Shown piece by piece: positions 30,329 to 41,731 of a stretch of DNA of 64,000 nt (the stretch's first letter is position 1; each line of letters begins with the position of its first letter). The DNA is from Nitzschia sp. DOCU1. Its lineage: Eukaryota > Bacillariophyta > Bacillariophyceae > Bacillariales > Bacillariaceae. The DNA is taken from positions 2,356,001 through 2,420,000 of the forward strand of contig OX595991.1 of assembly GCA_951394045.1 (NCBI GenBank), given 5' to 3'. The notes under the pieces were generated by a model that was not told the DNA's origin, searched no databases, and worked only from the letters and a program-made list of their open reading frames with translations. The translations under genes were made by a program, and so were the position numbers.

Positions 30329-33300
30329 ATGGGTCGGGTTCTACCCGTTGTCGGCATTGGGCTAGTAGCGAATGCTTTCGGTGCTGCCTTTGTGCCCTTT
30401 TCTGGCAAGCAGGCGCTAAGGAATGTTGACGGGTCGCACTGGAGACTAGAGTATCGCGACGAAGGTGCCCTCATTGGATACAACGGTACCACTCAACTGC
30501 GTGCTCCATATGAGGTCCCCGTGAAACAATCGATACTGGAGCCATTGTTAGATCAAAGGAGGAGTGGTAAGTAACATTTCTGTTGGCATTCATTACGTTT
30601 TTGCAGGGTCGTTCATTTGATTAACTTGTCATTCTCGTTAGCAGACACAGTCGATATGTCGTACTATCAAAGCTCTTATCAGGGTCTCACTCGCCCCTCC
30701 AAGGCTGGCTTGGGATTAGCTATCCTTTTGGCAGCTGGTATGGTGGCTGCTAGCCCAGCCGTGGACACTTCGTTCTTGACTTCAGAGTTGGATATTGTTC
30801 TTCAGCGTGTCTCGGAAATGGACATTTTGTCTCTACTAAAGACAGACGGATTACCAACGGCGTGGTTGGCTACTGTCCAAAGCGATGTGTTGCCTTTTTT
30901 CGATGAAAAGTTTCACTCGATGCTACCAGACTTCGCACCTACTGGCGTGACGGTGGAGCAAATGTTGGAAGCAGCAAGGACCGAGGCACTGAACTACCAG
31001 TCTTCGACTGCTTCTGCTATCGATCAGTGGCAGGCTACCGTAGCGGAGCAGTCCATTAAGTTCCAGGGCGATTTTGGTGTCTTCATGGAACAGGTCTCCG
31101 CAAAGGCCACGACGTGGCAGGATATTGTAGCTACTGAAACTGCGAGCTTGCAGTCACAGCTTTCTGCCTCTTTGCAAAAGATGGATGCAGTCATTTCTTC
31201 CGAAGTGTCTTCGGCACAGAGTGGGGTGGCTCAGCTGCAAAACGAAGTGGCTTCTAGGGCGACAGCCACTGCAGAAAACATTGTACTGCAGTCGTTCAAG
31301 CTTCAAGATTCTATCGCTGAGCGAACGGCACAGCTGCTAAGTGCTGCTGATGCTCGGGCAATTGAAATCCAAGCCGCTGTGGCTGCACCCCTCGAGCAGG
31401 CCACGGCGCAATTGAAATCATCAATGGAAACATTCCAGCAAGTAGCTGACGGCACGATGATTCGGGAAGGACCACCCATCGGTGCAAAGGTGGCGGCCGC
31501 AACTGCGCAGGCGCATGCCATTTACGACTGGGGGTTGGCCACCATCGACCGTACTGTTGTTTCGCCTTTGGCTGAGGGCATGGTGTTGCTTGAAAAGGCG
31601 AGTGAGGTGCAAACGGCTCGCTACATTGCCGATACTCATCAGTCGGCCTTGGAGTTGAATCTTCGGATTCAAGATGTCTGCAACGAGAAAGTGGCAGAAT
31701 TTAGGAACGAGATAGTTCCTGAAACCTCTCGAAGTCTTGCCACGTTTTATTCTGGTGCAAAGGCCTTTGTCTCGGAAGGGATTCAGTGGGCATTCGTAAA
31801 AGTTTCAGCCTGGAATGCAAAGGCCGCTGAATTCCAGTCAGAAGTCTCTAACGCCTTGCAGCAATGTGAGGCCAGCTTGACATCTCAAGTCGTAGAGAAC
31901 AATCGTGAGTTTTCTCAACTTCGAGAAGAGGTAGCCACCAAGGGTGTTGAAGCTGTCAATGATATGATGCTAGGGGCGTCCATGCTTCGAGATTCTATAA
32001 CTGAGCTCGCGGTACAACAAAAAAGTGCTGCTGAGGCTCGGGCAATTGAAACCCAAGCCGCTGTGGCTGCACCCCTCGAGCAGGCCACGGCGCAATTGAA
32101 ATCATCAATGGAAACATTCCAGCAAGTAGCTGACGGCACGATGATTCGGGAAGGACCACCCATCGGTGCAAAGGTGGCGGCCGCAACTGCGCAGGCGCAT
32201 GCCATTTACGACTGGGGGTTGGCCACCATCGACCGTACTGTTGTTTCGCCTTTGGCTGAGGGCATGGTGTTGCTTGAAAAGGCGAGTGAGGTGCAAACGG
32301 CTCGCTACATTGCCGATACTCATCAGTCGGCCTTGGAGTTGAATCTTCGGATTCAAGATGTCTGCAACGAGAAAGTGGCAGAATTTAGGAACGAGATAGT
32401 TCCTGAAACCTCTCGAAGTCTTGCCACGTTTTATTCTGGTGCAAAGGCCTTTGTCTCGGAAGGGATTCAGTGGGCATTCGTAAAAGTTTCAGCCTGGAAT
32501 GCAAAGGCCGCTGAATTCCAGTCAGAAGTCTCTAACGCCTTGCAGCAATGTGAGGCCAGCTTGACATCTCAAGTCGTAGAGAACAATCGTGAGTTTTCTC
32601 AACTTCGAGAAGAGGTAGCCACCAAGGGTGTTGAAGCTGTCAATGATATGATGCTAGGGGCGTCCATGCTTCGAGATTCTATAACTGAGCTCGCGGTACA
32701 ACAAAAAAGTGCTGCTGAGGCTCGGGCAATTGAAATCCAAGCCGCTGTGGCTGCACCCCTCGAGCAGGCCACGGCGCAATTGAAATCATCAATGGAAACA
32801 TTCCAGCAAGTAGCTGACGGCACGATGATTCGGGAAGGACCACCCATCGGTGCAAAGGTGGCGGCCGCAACTGCGCAGGCGCATGCCATTTACGACTGGG
32901 GGTTGGCCACCATCGACCGCACTGTTGTTTCTCCTTTGGCCGAGGGCATGGTGTCGCTTGAAAAGGCGAGCGAAGTGCAAACGGCTCGCTACATTGCCGA
33001 TACTCATCAGTCGGCCTTGGAGTTGAATCTTCGGATTCAAGATGTCTGCAACGAGAAAGTGGCAGAATTTAGGAACGAGATTGTCCCTCAAGTCTCCCGC
33101 GACCTTGCTGCAATCTATTCCGATGCCAAGCTGACGGCGGCAGAAGTTCGGTATGTTGGCATTCCAAGGCTTCTTACTACCGTCGAAGCATCCATTTTCG
33201 GGGCCGCCACGAATCTTCTAGCTGAAGGCACCAAGCTACAGGCATCTTTGTCAACCTTTGGCTTCGAAGTCAAAGATTCTATCGATTTGCACTATGCCCA

Positions 33301-33853
33301 ACTCCACAATGAGTTAGTCCCCGAGGCAAAACAAGCCATCGCCACCTGGAGCAGCAACGCTAGAGACGAATGTGCTGAAATGGAAAGGGCTGCCGCTCAA
33401 GCCTTTGCCACCGCCAAAGATTCGACTGAGGCGACCGTATCGCAGTTCCAGGTCTCTGCAACTACTGTATCGAAACAAGCCAGCGAAGCCGCGTCCAACG
33501 TGGCCGATCGAATGCAAACGGAAGTACTCTCTAAATTGAGATCGTCGGCCTCTGCTGCCGCCTCGACCCTTCATGACGAAATCGTTACGCAATCAACAAC
33601 CTGGAAAGAATCTGTGTCTAGTCGGTTGGTCGATCTTGCTCACAGCAGCAGCGACTCTCTTCTGCAAGGTACTCAGAAAGCTCAAGAATTGCCTGTTGCC
33701 AAGGTGCCTAGCATCAAAATGGCAGTCGAAGCCAATGCTATTGACATGTCGTCCCATGACGTTTCTGCATCCGTAAAAGCATCGGAGACTACAGTTTCGG
33801 AGAGGCTCAACTTGCAGTACGACCGCTTACTGAACAAGCTTAGTTCCTCGTAA
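30329..33853 (+). CDS. plastid-type helical protein with long internal repeats
   Basis: Two exons, 30329-30566 and 30645-33853 (1148 aa), joined in phase 1 by GTAAGT...CAG. I do not recognise the family. The N-terminus has a signal peptide ending NAFGAAFVPF, a good diatom ASAF-type plastid motif. Exon 2 begins with a hydrophobic helix (GLGLAILLAAGMVAASPAV), then nearly a thousand residues that are almost all Ala/Glu/Gln/Ser-rich amphipathic helix without Pro breaks, resembling apolipoprotein or LEA-like proteins. The central part consists of 228-residue repeats (two full, one partial) encoded by near-identical DNA. Such helices often lie on membrane or lipid surfaces, so a plastid-membrane or lipid-body coat is a reasonable guess, not shown. 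Exon join and frame are well supported. Confidence 0.82.
31352..33085 (+). repeat. in-frame 684-bp tandem repeats inside the helical-protein gene
   Basis: Units start at GCTCGGGCA at 31352, 32036 and 32720, exactly 684 bp (228 codons) apart. The first two are full and almost identical; one seen difference is AAATCC against AAACCC just after the start. The third matches for about 366 bp (to about 33085) with a few changes, such as GTGTCGCTTG for GTGTTGCTTG, then diverges. Spacing a multiple of three keeps the frame. Confidence 0.93.
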
Positions 33854-34161
33854 TGAAGGACTGGCTACTGTGCTGGCTCACACGGAACACACGTACATGC
33901 TTTGTTTCTGAGCGGCAGGCAATAAGTCAGCCAAGGCGCTGGAAAGTGTCCATGACCAGAGTATGGCTCCCATTATCAATCTTTTGTCCTCAGATCTTCA
34001 ACTGCATCAGTGCCCAAGATCCTGAGGAGCAAATTCATCCATGATACCGCGGTCCTATCAAACGAGTACCCATACCCATCTACCTATGCTGTACTAGAGA
34101 CCGTGAACTACTTGCTTATATAAGATTAAATGATTTGTGTAGACCGCAAAATTTCTCCAAT
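33854..34161. other. convergent 3' spacer
   Basis: About 300 bp between the stop of the repeat protein and the stop of the small membrane protein. It presumably holds both 3' UTRs. No gene is seen. Confidence 0.45.
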
Positions 34162-34626
34162 TCACAGCGCTTGAATGCTACCGGTAGGCGAGACTGAAAT
34201 ATGTCGCGCACGCTGCTCTTTCTCCCACCACCATCGAAGTATGAATGGAACGTACAGAGGTAGTGGAGCCAACAATAGATACCCAAGCCGGATTTCAGGA
34301 TTAATCCATTCAATGCCAGCGATTGTGAAAGTGTAGAGCAGAATTGCAGCGCAGTACGTCACCCCGCCGCGCTGCAGAACATCATTTCTTCGAACCTGGT
34401 CCGCAAGAGCAAGTTCCGCGCCTGACATAATCTCACGAAACTTCCGGTCCGTCGGAAGCGGATTTCGCAGATCCAGATATTCTACCAAGTTGCCAGGGAG
34501 CTCCCTGACACTGAAGATATTACTAGTGCCGGTGCGTGCCAGTGGATCCTGTAATGGATCCTCTGACTGTTGCCATGTCGGCAGCAGTAATTCTTCTAGA
34601 TCGTCTTCGTTACTGGTTCGTTCCAT
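34162..34626 (-). CDS. small two-TM membrane protein of unknown function
   Basis: Single exon, 154 aa. The N-terminus is acidic (NEDDLEELLLP) with an acidic-Leu-Leu pattern that could serve as an endosomal or vacuolar sorting signal. Two hydrophobic helices follow: VTYCAAILLYTFTIAGIEWI and YLLLAPLPLYVPFILRWWW, separated by NPEIRLG. A short basic tail (EKEQRARHIS) ends the chain. Both ends should lie on the same, probably cytosolic, side. No family is recognised. The open frame, clear hydrophobic pattern and proper ATG support a real gene. Confidence 0.65.
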   Translation of the reverse strand: MERTSNEDDLEELLLPTWQQSEDPLQDPLARTGTSNIFSVRELPGNLVEYLDLRNPLPTDRKFREIMSGAELALADQVRRNDVLQRGGVTYCAAILLYTFTIAGIEWINPEIRLGYLLLAPLPLYVPFILRWWWEKEQRARHISVSPTGSIQAL

Positions 34627-35113
34627 TTCGGATCTTTTTCTGGCGCTCGTAGAACTTTTCGGTGATCAACTTTTTTGAGGATCGAGAAACTGAGATCCCA
34701 CGCAATCCTGTAGACGATTTGTGTAGAACAGGAGGCTTGTTTCCCAATCGGCAACTTCGAAACAATCAACTTCGGCCGTGCAGCGTTTTTCCGGGTGTGT
34801 CATCGTGTGATACGATGAGAGCTCTCGTGCTAAAGTCGAACTGTACGAAAAATGAGACCTAAAGTCGACTGAGTCGGCAGTAGTAGTCGGTGGTGTCGAA
34901 GGGAACCGTCCGTCGTGCGTGCGTCCTCGCTATTGCAATTCTTTACAAGGACTCGACTCGACTCGTCCGTCGTCGATCGAATACAACAAAATGAAAGGGA
35001 AGCTGGACGAAGAAATGAAGAAATCATCACTGCCATCCTCTAGACAGTGGCTTGGCCTTTGCTTTGATACCATTACGTTAAATTAGTCTTAGCCTCAATT
35101 CTTCCGCAGACCA
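34627..35113. other. intergenic region upstream of the small membrane protein gene
   Basis: About 490 bp that should include the promoter of the 154-aa gene and the 3' UTR of the next gene. It has repeated GACTCGACTCG runs near 34950. No gene is seen. Confidence 0.4.
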
Positions 35114-36370
35114 TCACATCGTTGATAACAAGTCTTTGATGCTGTCATTGTCGTCGCCGTGCTCTTTTGTATCGTCGATTACAACGACATCATCTTCGCA
35201 CCCAATACTCTTCATGCACTGGAGATAAGCCTTCTTGGGAGCGTTTTGTCGTTCATTGTCCAAGTCGTCCTGCCATTGCCGGCATCGTTTCCTGTGCGCG
35301 GAAATTTCTTCGTCTAGGGCATCGAGCTTAATGGCTAGAGTCTTGCAGCGGTCCTTCAAGCCAACCTGGGCATAAGCTTGCATCTGCTGTGCAAGGGCCT
35401 TCTTCTGATCCACCATGCTCAGCACTTCAGCGTTGGAGGCTTGGAGTAGATCAATGATTGTCTTTTGGCCATTCATGATTCGATTTTGTTCCAGCTGAGC
35501 AGCGGCAAGCAGCTCTTTCGTTGTGGGTCCGAATCTCTTGGCGAGTGGCACAGGTACACCGGCCGCAATCTTCCTGGCCCTCACTGCATCTCGTTTGACA
35601 GCAGAAGTTGCTACTAAACCCTCGGTCATATCGGTTGAAGGGTCAAACATCGTAAGGTACTGGCCCGAGAGCGGCTTGGGGCCAAACAAGCAAAACGCAA
35701 CCATCCCAAAAAAGTAGTACGAGGTGGGCATGCCTGAAGGGTTAAGAGGGGCTCCGAGCTTCTCTCGTCGCAGTTCCACCCGATCCTCGTGCAAGCCACC
35801 AACAAAGTGGACATAACACATCCTTCTGACGTGCAATAGGTAGTCTTCAAAGTTTGTTCCAGGCGGATACTCTCCATTGCGAAGATACTTGACGGCGTAA
35901 TCAGACGCAACCCTCACGGTGCTGACCAGAACCGTCGCTTCTCCTTGGAGAGTGGCTCCCGACCAGTAACGAGGATTTTCATATTTTTCTGGCTTTGACA
36001 CGGGCTTGGCCTTCATGAAGATGTCGTCAAAGGTAAGTCCACCGTGGCCCACGATGAACTGTTTACCCTCGGAAGCTGGCCACAAAATAGACTTGACAAC
36101 CAAGCGTTTGTTGGGAGCGGAGGTTGTGTCTGTGCCAGTGCTGACGAGCATCAACTCGTCATAGAGCGCAGACCAAACTCCCAAACCCTGCAGCATTTGC
36201 TCTGCCATACAAACGTCTCCCGGCACCTCTTGGCCGAATTCGCTGCCGTACATCTGCACATACAAAGCTCTCTCTTGTCTCTTGGGGCGTGCATCCAGGA
36301 CATTTTGCCTTGCCAAGGCAATAACAGCCCTACGAAGCTCTCGCTTCAGACCTCCTGGAATTTCCGCCAT
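35114..36370 (-). CDS. unidentified 418-aa protein with C-terminal coiled coil
   Basis: I do not recognise this protein. The open frame runs further upstream (to 36634), but the ATG at 36370 (MAEIPGGLKREL) is where coding character begins. Residues 1-260 look globular, with aromatic-rich stretches (ENPRYWSGATLQGEATVL, SYYFFGMVAFCLFG). Residues about 280-390 are helical and Gln/Lys/Glu-rich (QNRIMNGQKTIIDLLQASN, DQKKALAQQMQAYAQVG), consistent with a coiled coil. The tail is acidic (DDVVVIDDTKEHGDDNDS). No transmembrane or targeting segment is visible. The coiled-coil end recalls the tails of transposase-derived or myb-like DNA-binding proteins in diatoms, but there is no catalytic motif, so this remains a guess. 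Confidence 0.62.
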   Translation of the reverse strand: MAEIPGGLKRELRRAVIALARQNVLDARPKRQERALYVQMYGSEFGQEVPGDVCMAEQMLQGLGVWSALYDELMLVSTGTDTTSAPNKRLVVKSILWPASEGKQFIVGHGGLTFDDIFMKAKPVSKPEKYENPRYWSGATLQGEATVLVSTVRVASDYAVKYLRNGEYPPGTNFEDYLLHVRRMCYVHFVGGLHEDRVELRREKLGAPLNPSGMPTSYYFFGMVAFCLFGPKPLSGQYLTMFDPSTDMTEGLVATSAVKRDAVRARKIAAGVPVPLAKRFGPTTKELLAAAQLEQNRIMNGQKTIIDLLQASNAEVLSMVDQKKALAQQMQAYAQVGLKDRCKTLAIKLDALDEEISAHRKRCRQWQDDLDNERQNAPKKAYLQCMKSIGCEDDVVVIDDTKEHGDDNDSIKDLLSTM

Positions 36371-36925
36371 TGCTGTAATAGGGATTGCTGATGGATCAGT
36401 GGTACACCGGGATATCCAAAACAGTTTTGCCCAGAAATGGAAATTGGGTTTGGTCATCTCCTGCGTCGCGCGGATATTGCTGCAGGAGAAATTTTTGTTC
36501 CCAAACACCGTGAGGTGTGGTACAAATTCTACGGGGGTCATCAAAAAGCCATAAAAATTGAAAGACTCCGAAAATTGCAATGGACACAAATTTTCGGGTT
36601 TTCGCTGCGAAGTTCCGCCATAAAACTGTGGCACTGTCTGTCCTGCAGTCCATTATGGTAAATGTCGGTTTTTATTCGGATGATTCAAAGATATCATTAA
36701 CTACTACTACTATCATAACTCTCCGATTTGGCTGGTCTACTGTCGGTAGTTCTTCTATGATACTACGAAGTTTTGCGTGTAAGAGACAGGCAGATACAAC
36801 CTAAAGAGATGGCTTGGCCGATTACCCTCCAGAGCGATGGCTCAGTAGTCAACTTGTACTTCGACGCCAGAATAGGGTAGGCGCGGTCCTATTGCACGAG
36901 ACCCTCTTGTCAAAGAGCTACTAAG
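36371..36925. other. intergenic region between the 418-aa gene and the helical-repeat gene
   Basis: About 550 bp. The left part is the promoter of the 418-aa gene and contains an open but featureless frame. The right part is the 3' flank of the helical-repeat gene. No gene is supported. Confidence 0.4.
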
Positions 36926-39900
36926 CTAGTCGGACAAGATGCACTTACAACCCTCCTCTCCATTGGATGCTGATAGGACCACCCGTTTCAGACATTGCAT
37001 CTGCGGTAACTGTTCATCGCCTTGCAACTCGTACATGTGCCGGATATCTTCTAGAGATTGCTCCCCAGGTGGGAAAATGACGAGGGCTTGTCGGCCACCT
37101 TGCGTGGGCATTTGCAAGAAATAAGATCCAGGAGCAATGTGAAGACTGCTCAAAGCGGGAAAGATACTTTTCTCCAAAGGGCGTGACCGTATCCAACGCG
37201 CGAGTGCAGACCCCAGTTTCTGAAACGAATCTGTGCTGTTGTCGATCTGGAAACAAAAAATTAAAGCAAGTCAGATGATCGTCATGTAATTCTTTGGCAT
37301 GTTGTTGTTCTTTGCTGCTTTTGTTTCTTTTGGCGTACCTCGCAGTGCTGGGAATTTCGGAAAATCATACCTTGGCCTCGGGCTTGGAACAGCAGCATCC
37401 GATCTTCCGGGAGAAACGTTCCGAGGCAGTTCACGTGCGCATCTGAAAGGGAATGACCAAAGTTGGCCAATGCGTCAAGTGTGGGAGCTAGAATTGCCCT
37501 ATCTTGCACGGTGAACATTTGGTGGAAGATATCCCGAATCGTCTAAAAGCAAATACGCAACCTTTTGTGAGCACGGTAAGGGGATGAATCTTCCTTGCTT
37601 TCCGTAAACGTACCACGAGTGTCATTGGGGGGCATACATCAGGAATGGCTTTGCCCATCGACCCCAACAATGCGATACTTCCCATCAGGATGCGATGCCA
37701 TAGCAATGACGTGTTGTCACTGTTGGCATCTCTGGAATCTTTCCAGGTTACATTAGCGATACACTCCGCAATCAGACGACACAGTTCCTGGATTGGAACG
37801 GATGATCCGGAACTGACATTGTCACAAAGGCTTTGGCAAACGTTCAGCGTTGCTTGGCAAAGAGACGTGTAGCCGATGAAGCACTTGTCACTCCTCGCGT
37901 GGGCCTTGAGTTGTATCGTCACGTGATCCACAAGTTTTTGTAGCATAGAGTTCTTGGAGCCATTCGACAACATTGGTTCCTCGTTACCCAACAATTCAGG
38001 CTGCATATACCACAGTAAGAGCGATATCGACTTGAGCTGGACCGCCACGCGCTTGTGGCCCAAATTCTTCAATGCATCTCCTTGAGCCAGCGCATGAACG
38101 GCACCCCGTAAAAGTTTGGACTGCTGACGAGGAAGCTGCGACAAGACACGCCCGACTGCTTCGACATCCTGGTGATTGTAGACCTCAAAGGCCACTGGCT
38201 TGGCAAAGGAGTCTCGACGTTTGCGTTTCCTTTTTGTCACTGTAGAAGGGCTAGCCGAAAATTCTTTCCAGTGCTCAGCGAATTCATTTTCGATCATTGT
38301 AGCAACCAAGGAGAAACGGTCTGACGATCTTCTTGACGGCGCCAAAATGCGAACAAGAACCAGAGAAATATTGCATCTCAGCTCGGTGGTCGTCCTCGCA
38401 TCGAAAAGAAGCTTTACCATCAGTAAAGCCATGGGTGATGGTTCTTCTCGACTTGATGATGCCAAAAGGAACAGCGCAATCAACGACAATACAAATTCAT
38501 TCGATAGAGGATGTCGCGTGATTTGAAAACCATCCACATCCCATGATGTTTCACTTGTTTCCGCTGATACAGTAGTGGGTGCCATCCATTGAATCATGAG
38601 TCGATATAGTTGCGATAGCTTGGTCGTGTCGGCTGCTAGTAAGGCAGCCTCCACTCGGAGGACCAATACAGTCATGCAGTGCAGAGAATTGGAGAGAAAA
38701 GATCCCAGGGAAAAGGCTTCTGTGTCAGTTTCAATAGCTTGGCCGCACGTGGTTGCCGCCAAAAGTCCAAAACATTGTGGAAGCACCGTCGAATGATATA
38801 TTTCGCAGAGTTTCAACAAAATATCGCATTCGGCTATTGAAAGTCCCGTTGTATGGTTCGACAGTTTCTGCAGTAATCGCTGTAGCAACAAACCCCGCCC
38901 TAGAAAACGCCCATTTTGCATCAAGTTTTGTACAGGATTGTCGCGTGAAGCGGATGTAGCGTCGTTGCGTTTCGCTTTGATTGTTTGAAGTAGGGCCTGA
39001 ACAAGTGTCACGTGCAGTATGCCGCTGTTGCTAGGCATGAACACTTTCAAAAGTTGCTTCTCCATCTTGTTTGCAATGGCATTATAATTGGAAAGAAGAG
39101 ACGCGTCGTTGGCGTCCCTTTGGGTCGCCGTCCGACGAATGACCAGTGGTAGACCTCGGAGAGTCGTCAGGATCTTCCAGAGTGACGTCAGAGAGGCGCT
39201 CTTGCTACTAGCAACCGCCCCATCCTCCAGGATAGGCAAGAATGACAGTAACGTAATGATCCGAGCCATCAAGAATGAAACAAACTTGGCAAAGAACGTA
39301 TGATGATCCACGGCGAGTACTGACTGCTGAGCCGACGGTGCCATCATCCAGCGGGAGGCTGCGTCATTCAATAGAACCATGGTTCCTTCTTCCAGTAGCT
39401 TGGTCAAACTACGAATGGCATCCTCCAGGAGAGATTTTGGAAGACCAGCGCCCGCCTTTTGAGCCGCCAAGGCCAAATCGCAGAGACTTCTGCACAGTGA
39501 AATCATCCATTGTTGCCGTCGCTTACATAGCTGAAACAGTCTGGAAATAGACACAAACGCAAAGCAGACCACGGGACGAGCATCAGATTGAGCACATGAC
39601 GCATCCATAGTCATGAGATCTTCGGATTCTTCCATGTCGTCGTCATCGGACTCGGACCGCGATTTTCCCTGGACCAGCAGAGCCGATACAGCTTGCACAA
39701 TGCTGGCTAAAAGAAAATGCACTAACTGATCCAGTCGATCAGGTGACACGGCCACAGGAACTGTGTTGGAAGCTTGATCGGCCAGTGGCTCTCGCTGTTT
39801 GGATATTTGTGGTGAATAGAGTAGCAACTGTGTCAATCCAATCGCCGTTGCAACCGTGTCCATGTGCGATAATGCCGTCGTCGTTGTTTCTGCAGCCAGA

Positions 39901-40112
39901 GTTTGCAGAATTTGCAAAATTTGAGATTGTGCCTCGACTAGTACAGCTTGAGAGGTCCATGAGGAAACCTCGGGACTTTGAAGAATCGACATGACTTTGG
40001 GACTCGGCACGGCCTTGGATCGCAAGCAATCTCGACAGGATCGTTTGTCACTGGCGGCGAAATCGCTGCCGAGTTTTTCCAGCAAGGCTCGCGCATCTTT
40101 GGACTTTGTCAT
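36926..40112 (-). CDS. large helical-repeat (HEAT-like) protein, unidentified
   Basis: Three exons, 40112-37614, 37542-37339 and 37246-36926 (1007 aa), all joined in phase 0. The second donor is GAG/GTACGC at 37338; a nearer GTATGA would break frame. The chain is almost wholly alpha-helical with Leu-rich paired helices throughout (such as ILQILQTLAAETTTTALSHM), resembling an ARM/HEAT solenoid, with a short acidic linker (ESDDDDMEESEDL) and a basic stretch KRKRKRRDSF that could be a nuclear signal. The C-terminus is more compact (GSYFLQMPTQGGRQALVIFP). Candidates include a nucleolar HEAT protein or a FANCI-like repair protein; neither is proved. An E2F-like 12-mer identical to that in the TIPIN/MCM7 promoter lies 278 bp upstream of the start. 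Confidence 0.75.
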
Positions 40113-40741
40113 CGTCGTGACCACTCGATTACTCGTTCTTTCATTCAAAGCGAGTGATTTTGGATATGGATGGAGACCTTTGGTGCAATGGCTTCCTCTT
40201 GATGCTAGCTAGCTAGAGAGCAAAAGGAACCATGAGGCGCAGGAATGAAAGTAGTAGAATGATGTTTTGCGCCGTCATTTTGTTGGCTCTCTTCCCCCAC
40301 GGCAAAAAGAGGGGAGATTCAAAGGTATCGCGGTGTGCAGGCGCGCGCAAGGCGAAAAATGGTCTGGCCATCTGTGCCGCCTTCAAAAATTGGCGCGAAG
40401 ACAGGGTTTAATGAAATCGAATTGGTCAATCCTTGCTTCCGACGACGACGAGATGACGGTAGTCGCAGTCGCTAGCGTAAAGGGCACCCTTCTTGGAGCT
40501 CCTGATGAAAGGAGTGCGCTTTTATGGGCCGTATTCTACCCCTATATCGGTGAATGTGAAGTTGAAATCGTCAAGTTTGTCTAGTAGGAGTAGAATAGAG
40601 CCCAAGATGTGAACGTGGCCACAAGAGGTGTCAAGGAGACCCTATCCAACAGAATTGCTTTGAAAGCAATCTATCAAAGTGGTTCTAGTGCCGAAGAACC
40701 ATCAACAAATTGCGAAGTTGATTTCTTTCCAATCTTCTTCT
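40113..40741. promoter_or_regulatory. promoter region of the helical-repeat gene
   Basis: About 630 bp between the start of the helical-repeat gene and the stop of the oxygenase gene. It holds the E2F-like site at 40390-40401. A plus-strand open frame at 40267-40584 has no coding features and was not accepted. Confidence 0.45.
40390..40401 (+). promoter_or_regulatory. E2F-like site TTGGCGCGAAGA upstream of the helical-repeat gene
   Basis: The 12-mer matches the E2F/DP consensus TTSSCGCS and is identical to the one midway between TIPIN and MCM7 at 47031; the flanks also agree (AG two bases on). It lies 278 bp upstream of the 40112 start. Confidence 0.55.
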
Positions 40742-41731
40742 CTACTGGCTCACATTGTCGGTGTTGGCCGTGACAGGATCCTTGATGGTGTCCGACAACC
40801 GCTTGGTGATGTAATCATGAGCATTGATTGGATCATACTTGGCCTCCTTGTTCTTGCAGCAAGGAGCTAGACATTCCAACAGAGTATTCTTGTTGGGATT
40901 ACAGAAAAAGGCAATCGAGTATCGTTCGGGAATGCCGCTCCCATCCGTCGCGGGTGGGGCTTTTACTTGATGCAACGTTGCTTTCAGCACGTCGTTGCTC
41001 CATCGCATTAGCATTTCACCAACGTTCATCACAATCGAATTTTCCACAGGAGTCACATCAATCCAAGTACCATCAATTGTCAAGGCTTGTAATCCTCCGA
41101 CTTGGTCTTGTGCCAGCAGCGTAATGGTACCATAGTCCGTGTGCAAATTTGCCCGCGACGCCTCGGCATGTTCATGATCCAGAGGTGGATAGTGCAACAG
41201 TCGTAAATTTTCATGCTGATCGTTGCATCGATCCACCAAATAATTCGGATCGTCCAGCTTCAAGCCAATTCCAATCCATCTCATAATCTTCAGATGTAAA
41301 GCATCCATCGTATTGAAATATTCCAAAAGATCCAGTCGAAACGGGGTGTCTTTGAGTTCTTCTGGCCACTCATTGTGATAACCCGGTTCATCTTCTTTGC
41401 CAATTTCCAGTGATTCTTTGAACATTTTACTCGTGTTTACTCCGTCGACGACATCCAAAATTTCACTGCCGACGCCGATATATCCTCGGTTGGATTCCGA
41501 GCCCTGAAATTTGTATTTTTGCTTTGTCTCTGCGGAAAGGTCAAAGAAGGACTTGCTGGCAGCCAACGCCTTGGGCAATAGTCCCTCTGGAAGGCCATGA
41601 TTAATTAATGTCGCAAAACCGACCGTAGTCAAGGCCTTCATCATTTCCTCGACGACCATTTCTTGATCCATACTCAGATCGATTACCGGAATCTTCGGTG
41701 GAGACACCGTTGTCGTCGTCGTTTCTGTCAT
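40742..41731 (-). CDS. 2-oxoglutarate/Fe(II)-dependent dioxygenase
   Basis: Single exon, 329 aa from the ATG at 41731; the frame stays open upstream but that stretch is basic and featureless. The protein has the isopenicillin-N-synthase-like fold: the N-terminal DIOX_N part with KIPVIDLS and TVGFATLINHGLPE, then the double-stranded beta-helix core. The iron ligands are H197 and D199 in NLHTDYGTITLL and H254 in ATLHQV, and the 2-oxoglutarate-binding Arg is in ERYSIAFFCNP (R270, S272). All key residues are present, so an active oxygenase is expected. The family hydroxylates or desaturates small molecules; the substrate cannot be told. The lack of a presequence suggests the cytosol. Confidence 0.9.
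   Translation of the reverse strand: MTETTTTTVSPPKIPVIDLSMDQEMVVEEMMKALTTVGFATLINHGLPEGLLPKALAASKSFFDLSAETKQKYKFQGSESNRGYIGVGSEILDVVDGVNTSKMFKESLEIGKEDEPGYHNEWPEELKDTPFRLDLLEYFNTMDALHLKIMRWIGIGLKLDDPNYLVDRCNDQHENLRLLHYPPLDHEHAEASRANLHTDYGTITLLAQDQVGGLQALTIDGTWIDVTPVENSIVMNVGEMLMRWSNDVLKATLHQVKAPPATDGSGIPERYSIAFFCNPNKNTLLECLAPCCKNKEAKYDPINAHDYITKRLSDTIKDPVTANTDNVSQ

Noticed and set aside
31352..33085. 684-bp direct repeats considered as a CRISPR array or mobile element
   Set aside because: Repeats are long, contiguous, in frame and coding; there are no spacers or terminal inverted repeats.
40267..40584. 105-codon plus-strand open frame in the promoter of the helical-repeat gene
   Set aside because: Low coding character, overlaps the E2F-like site, no domain.
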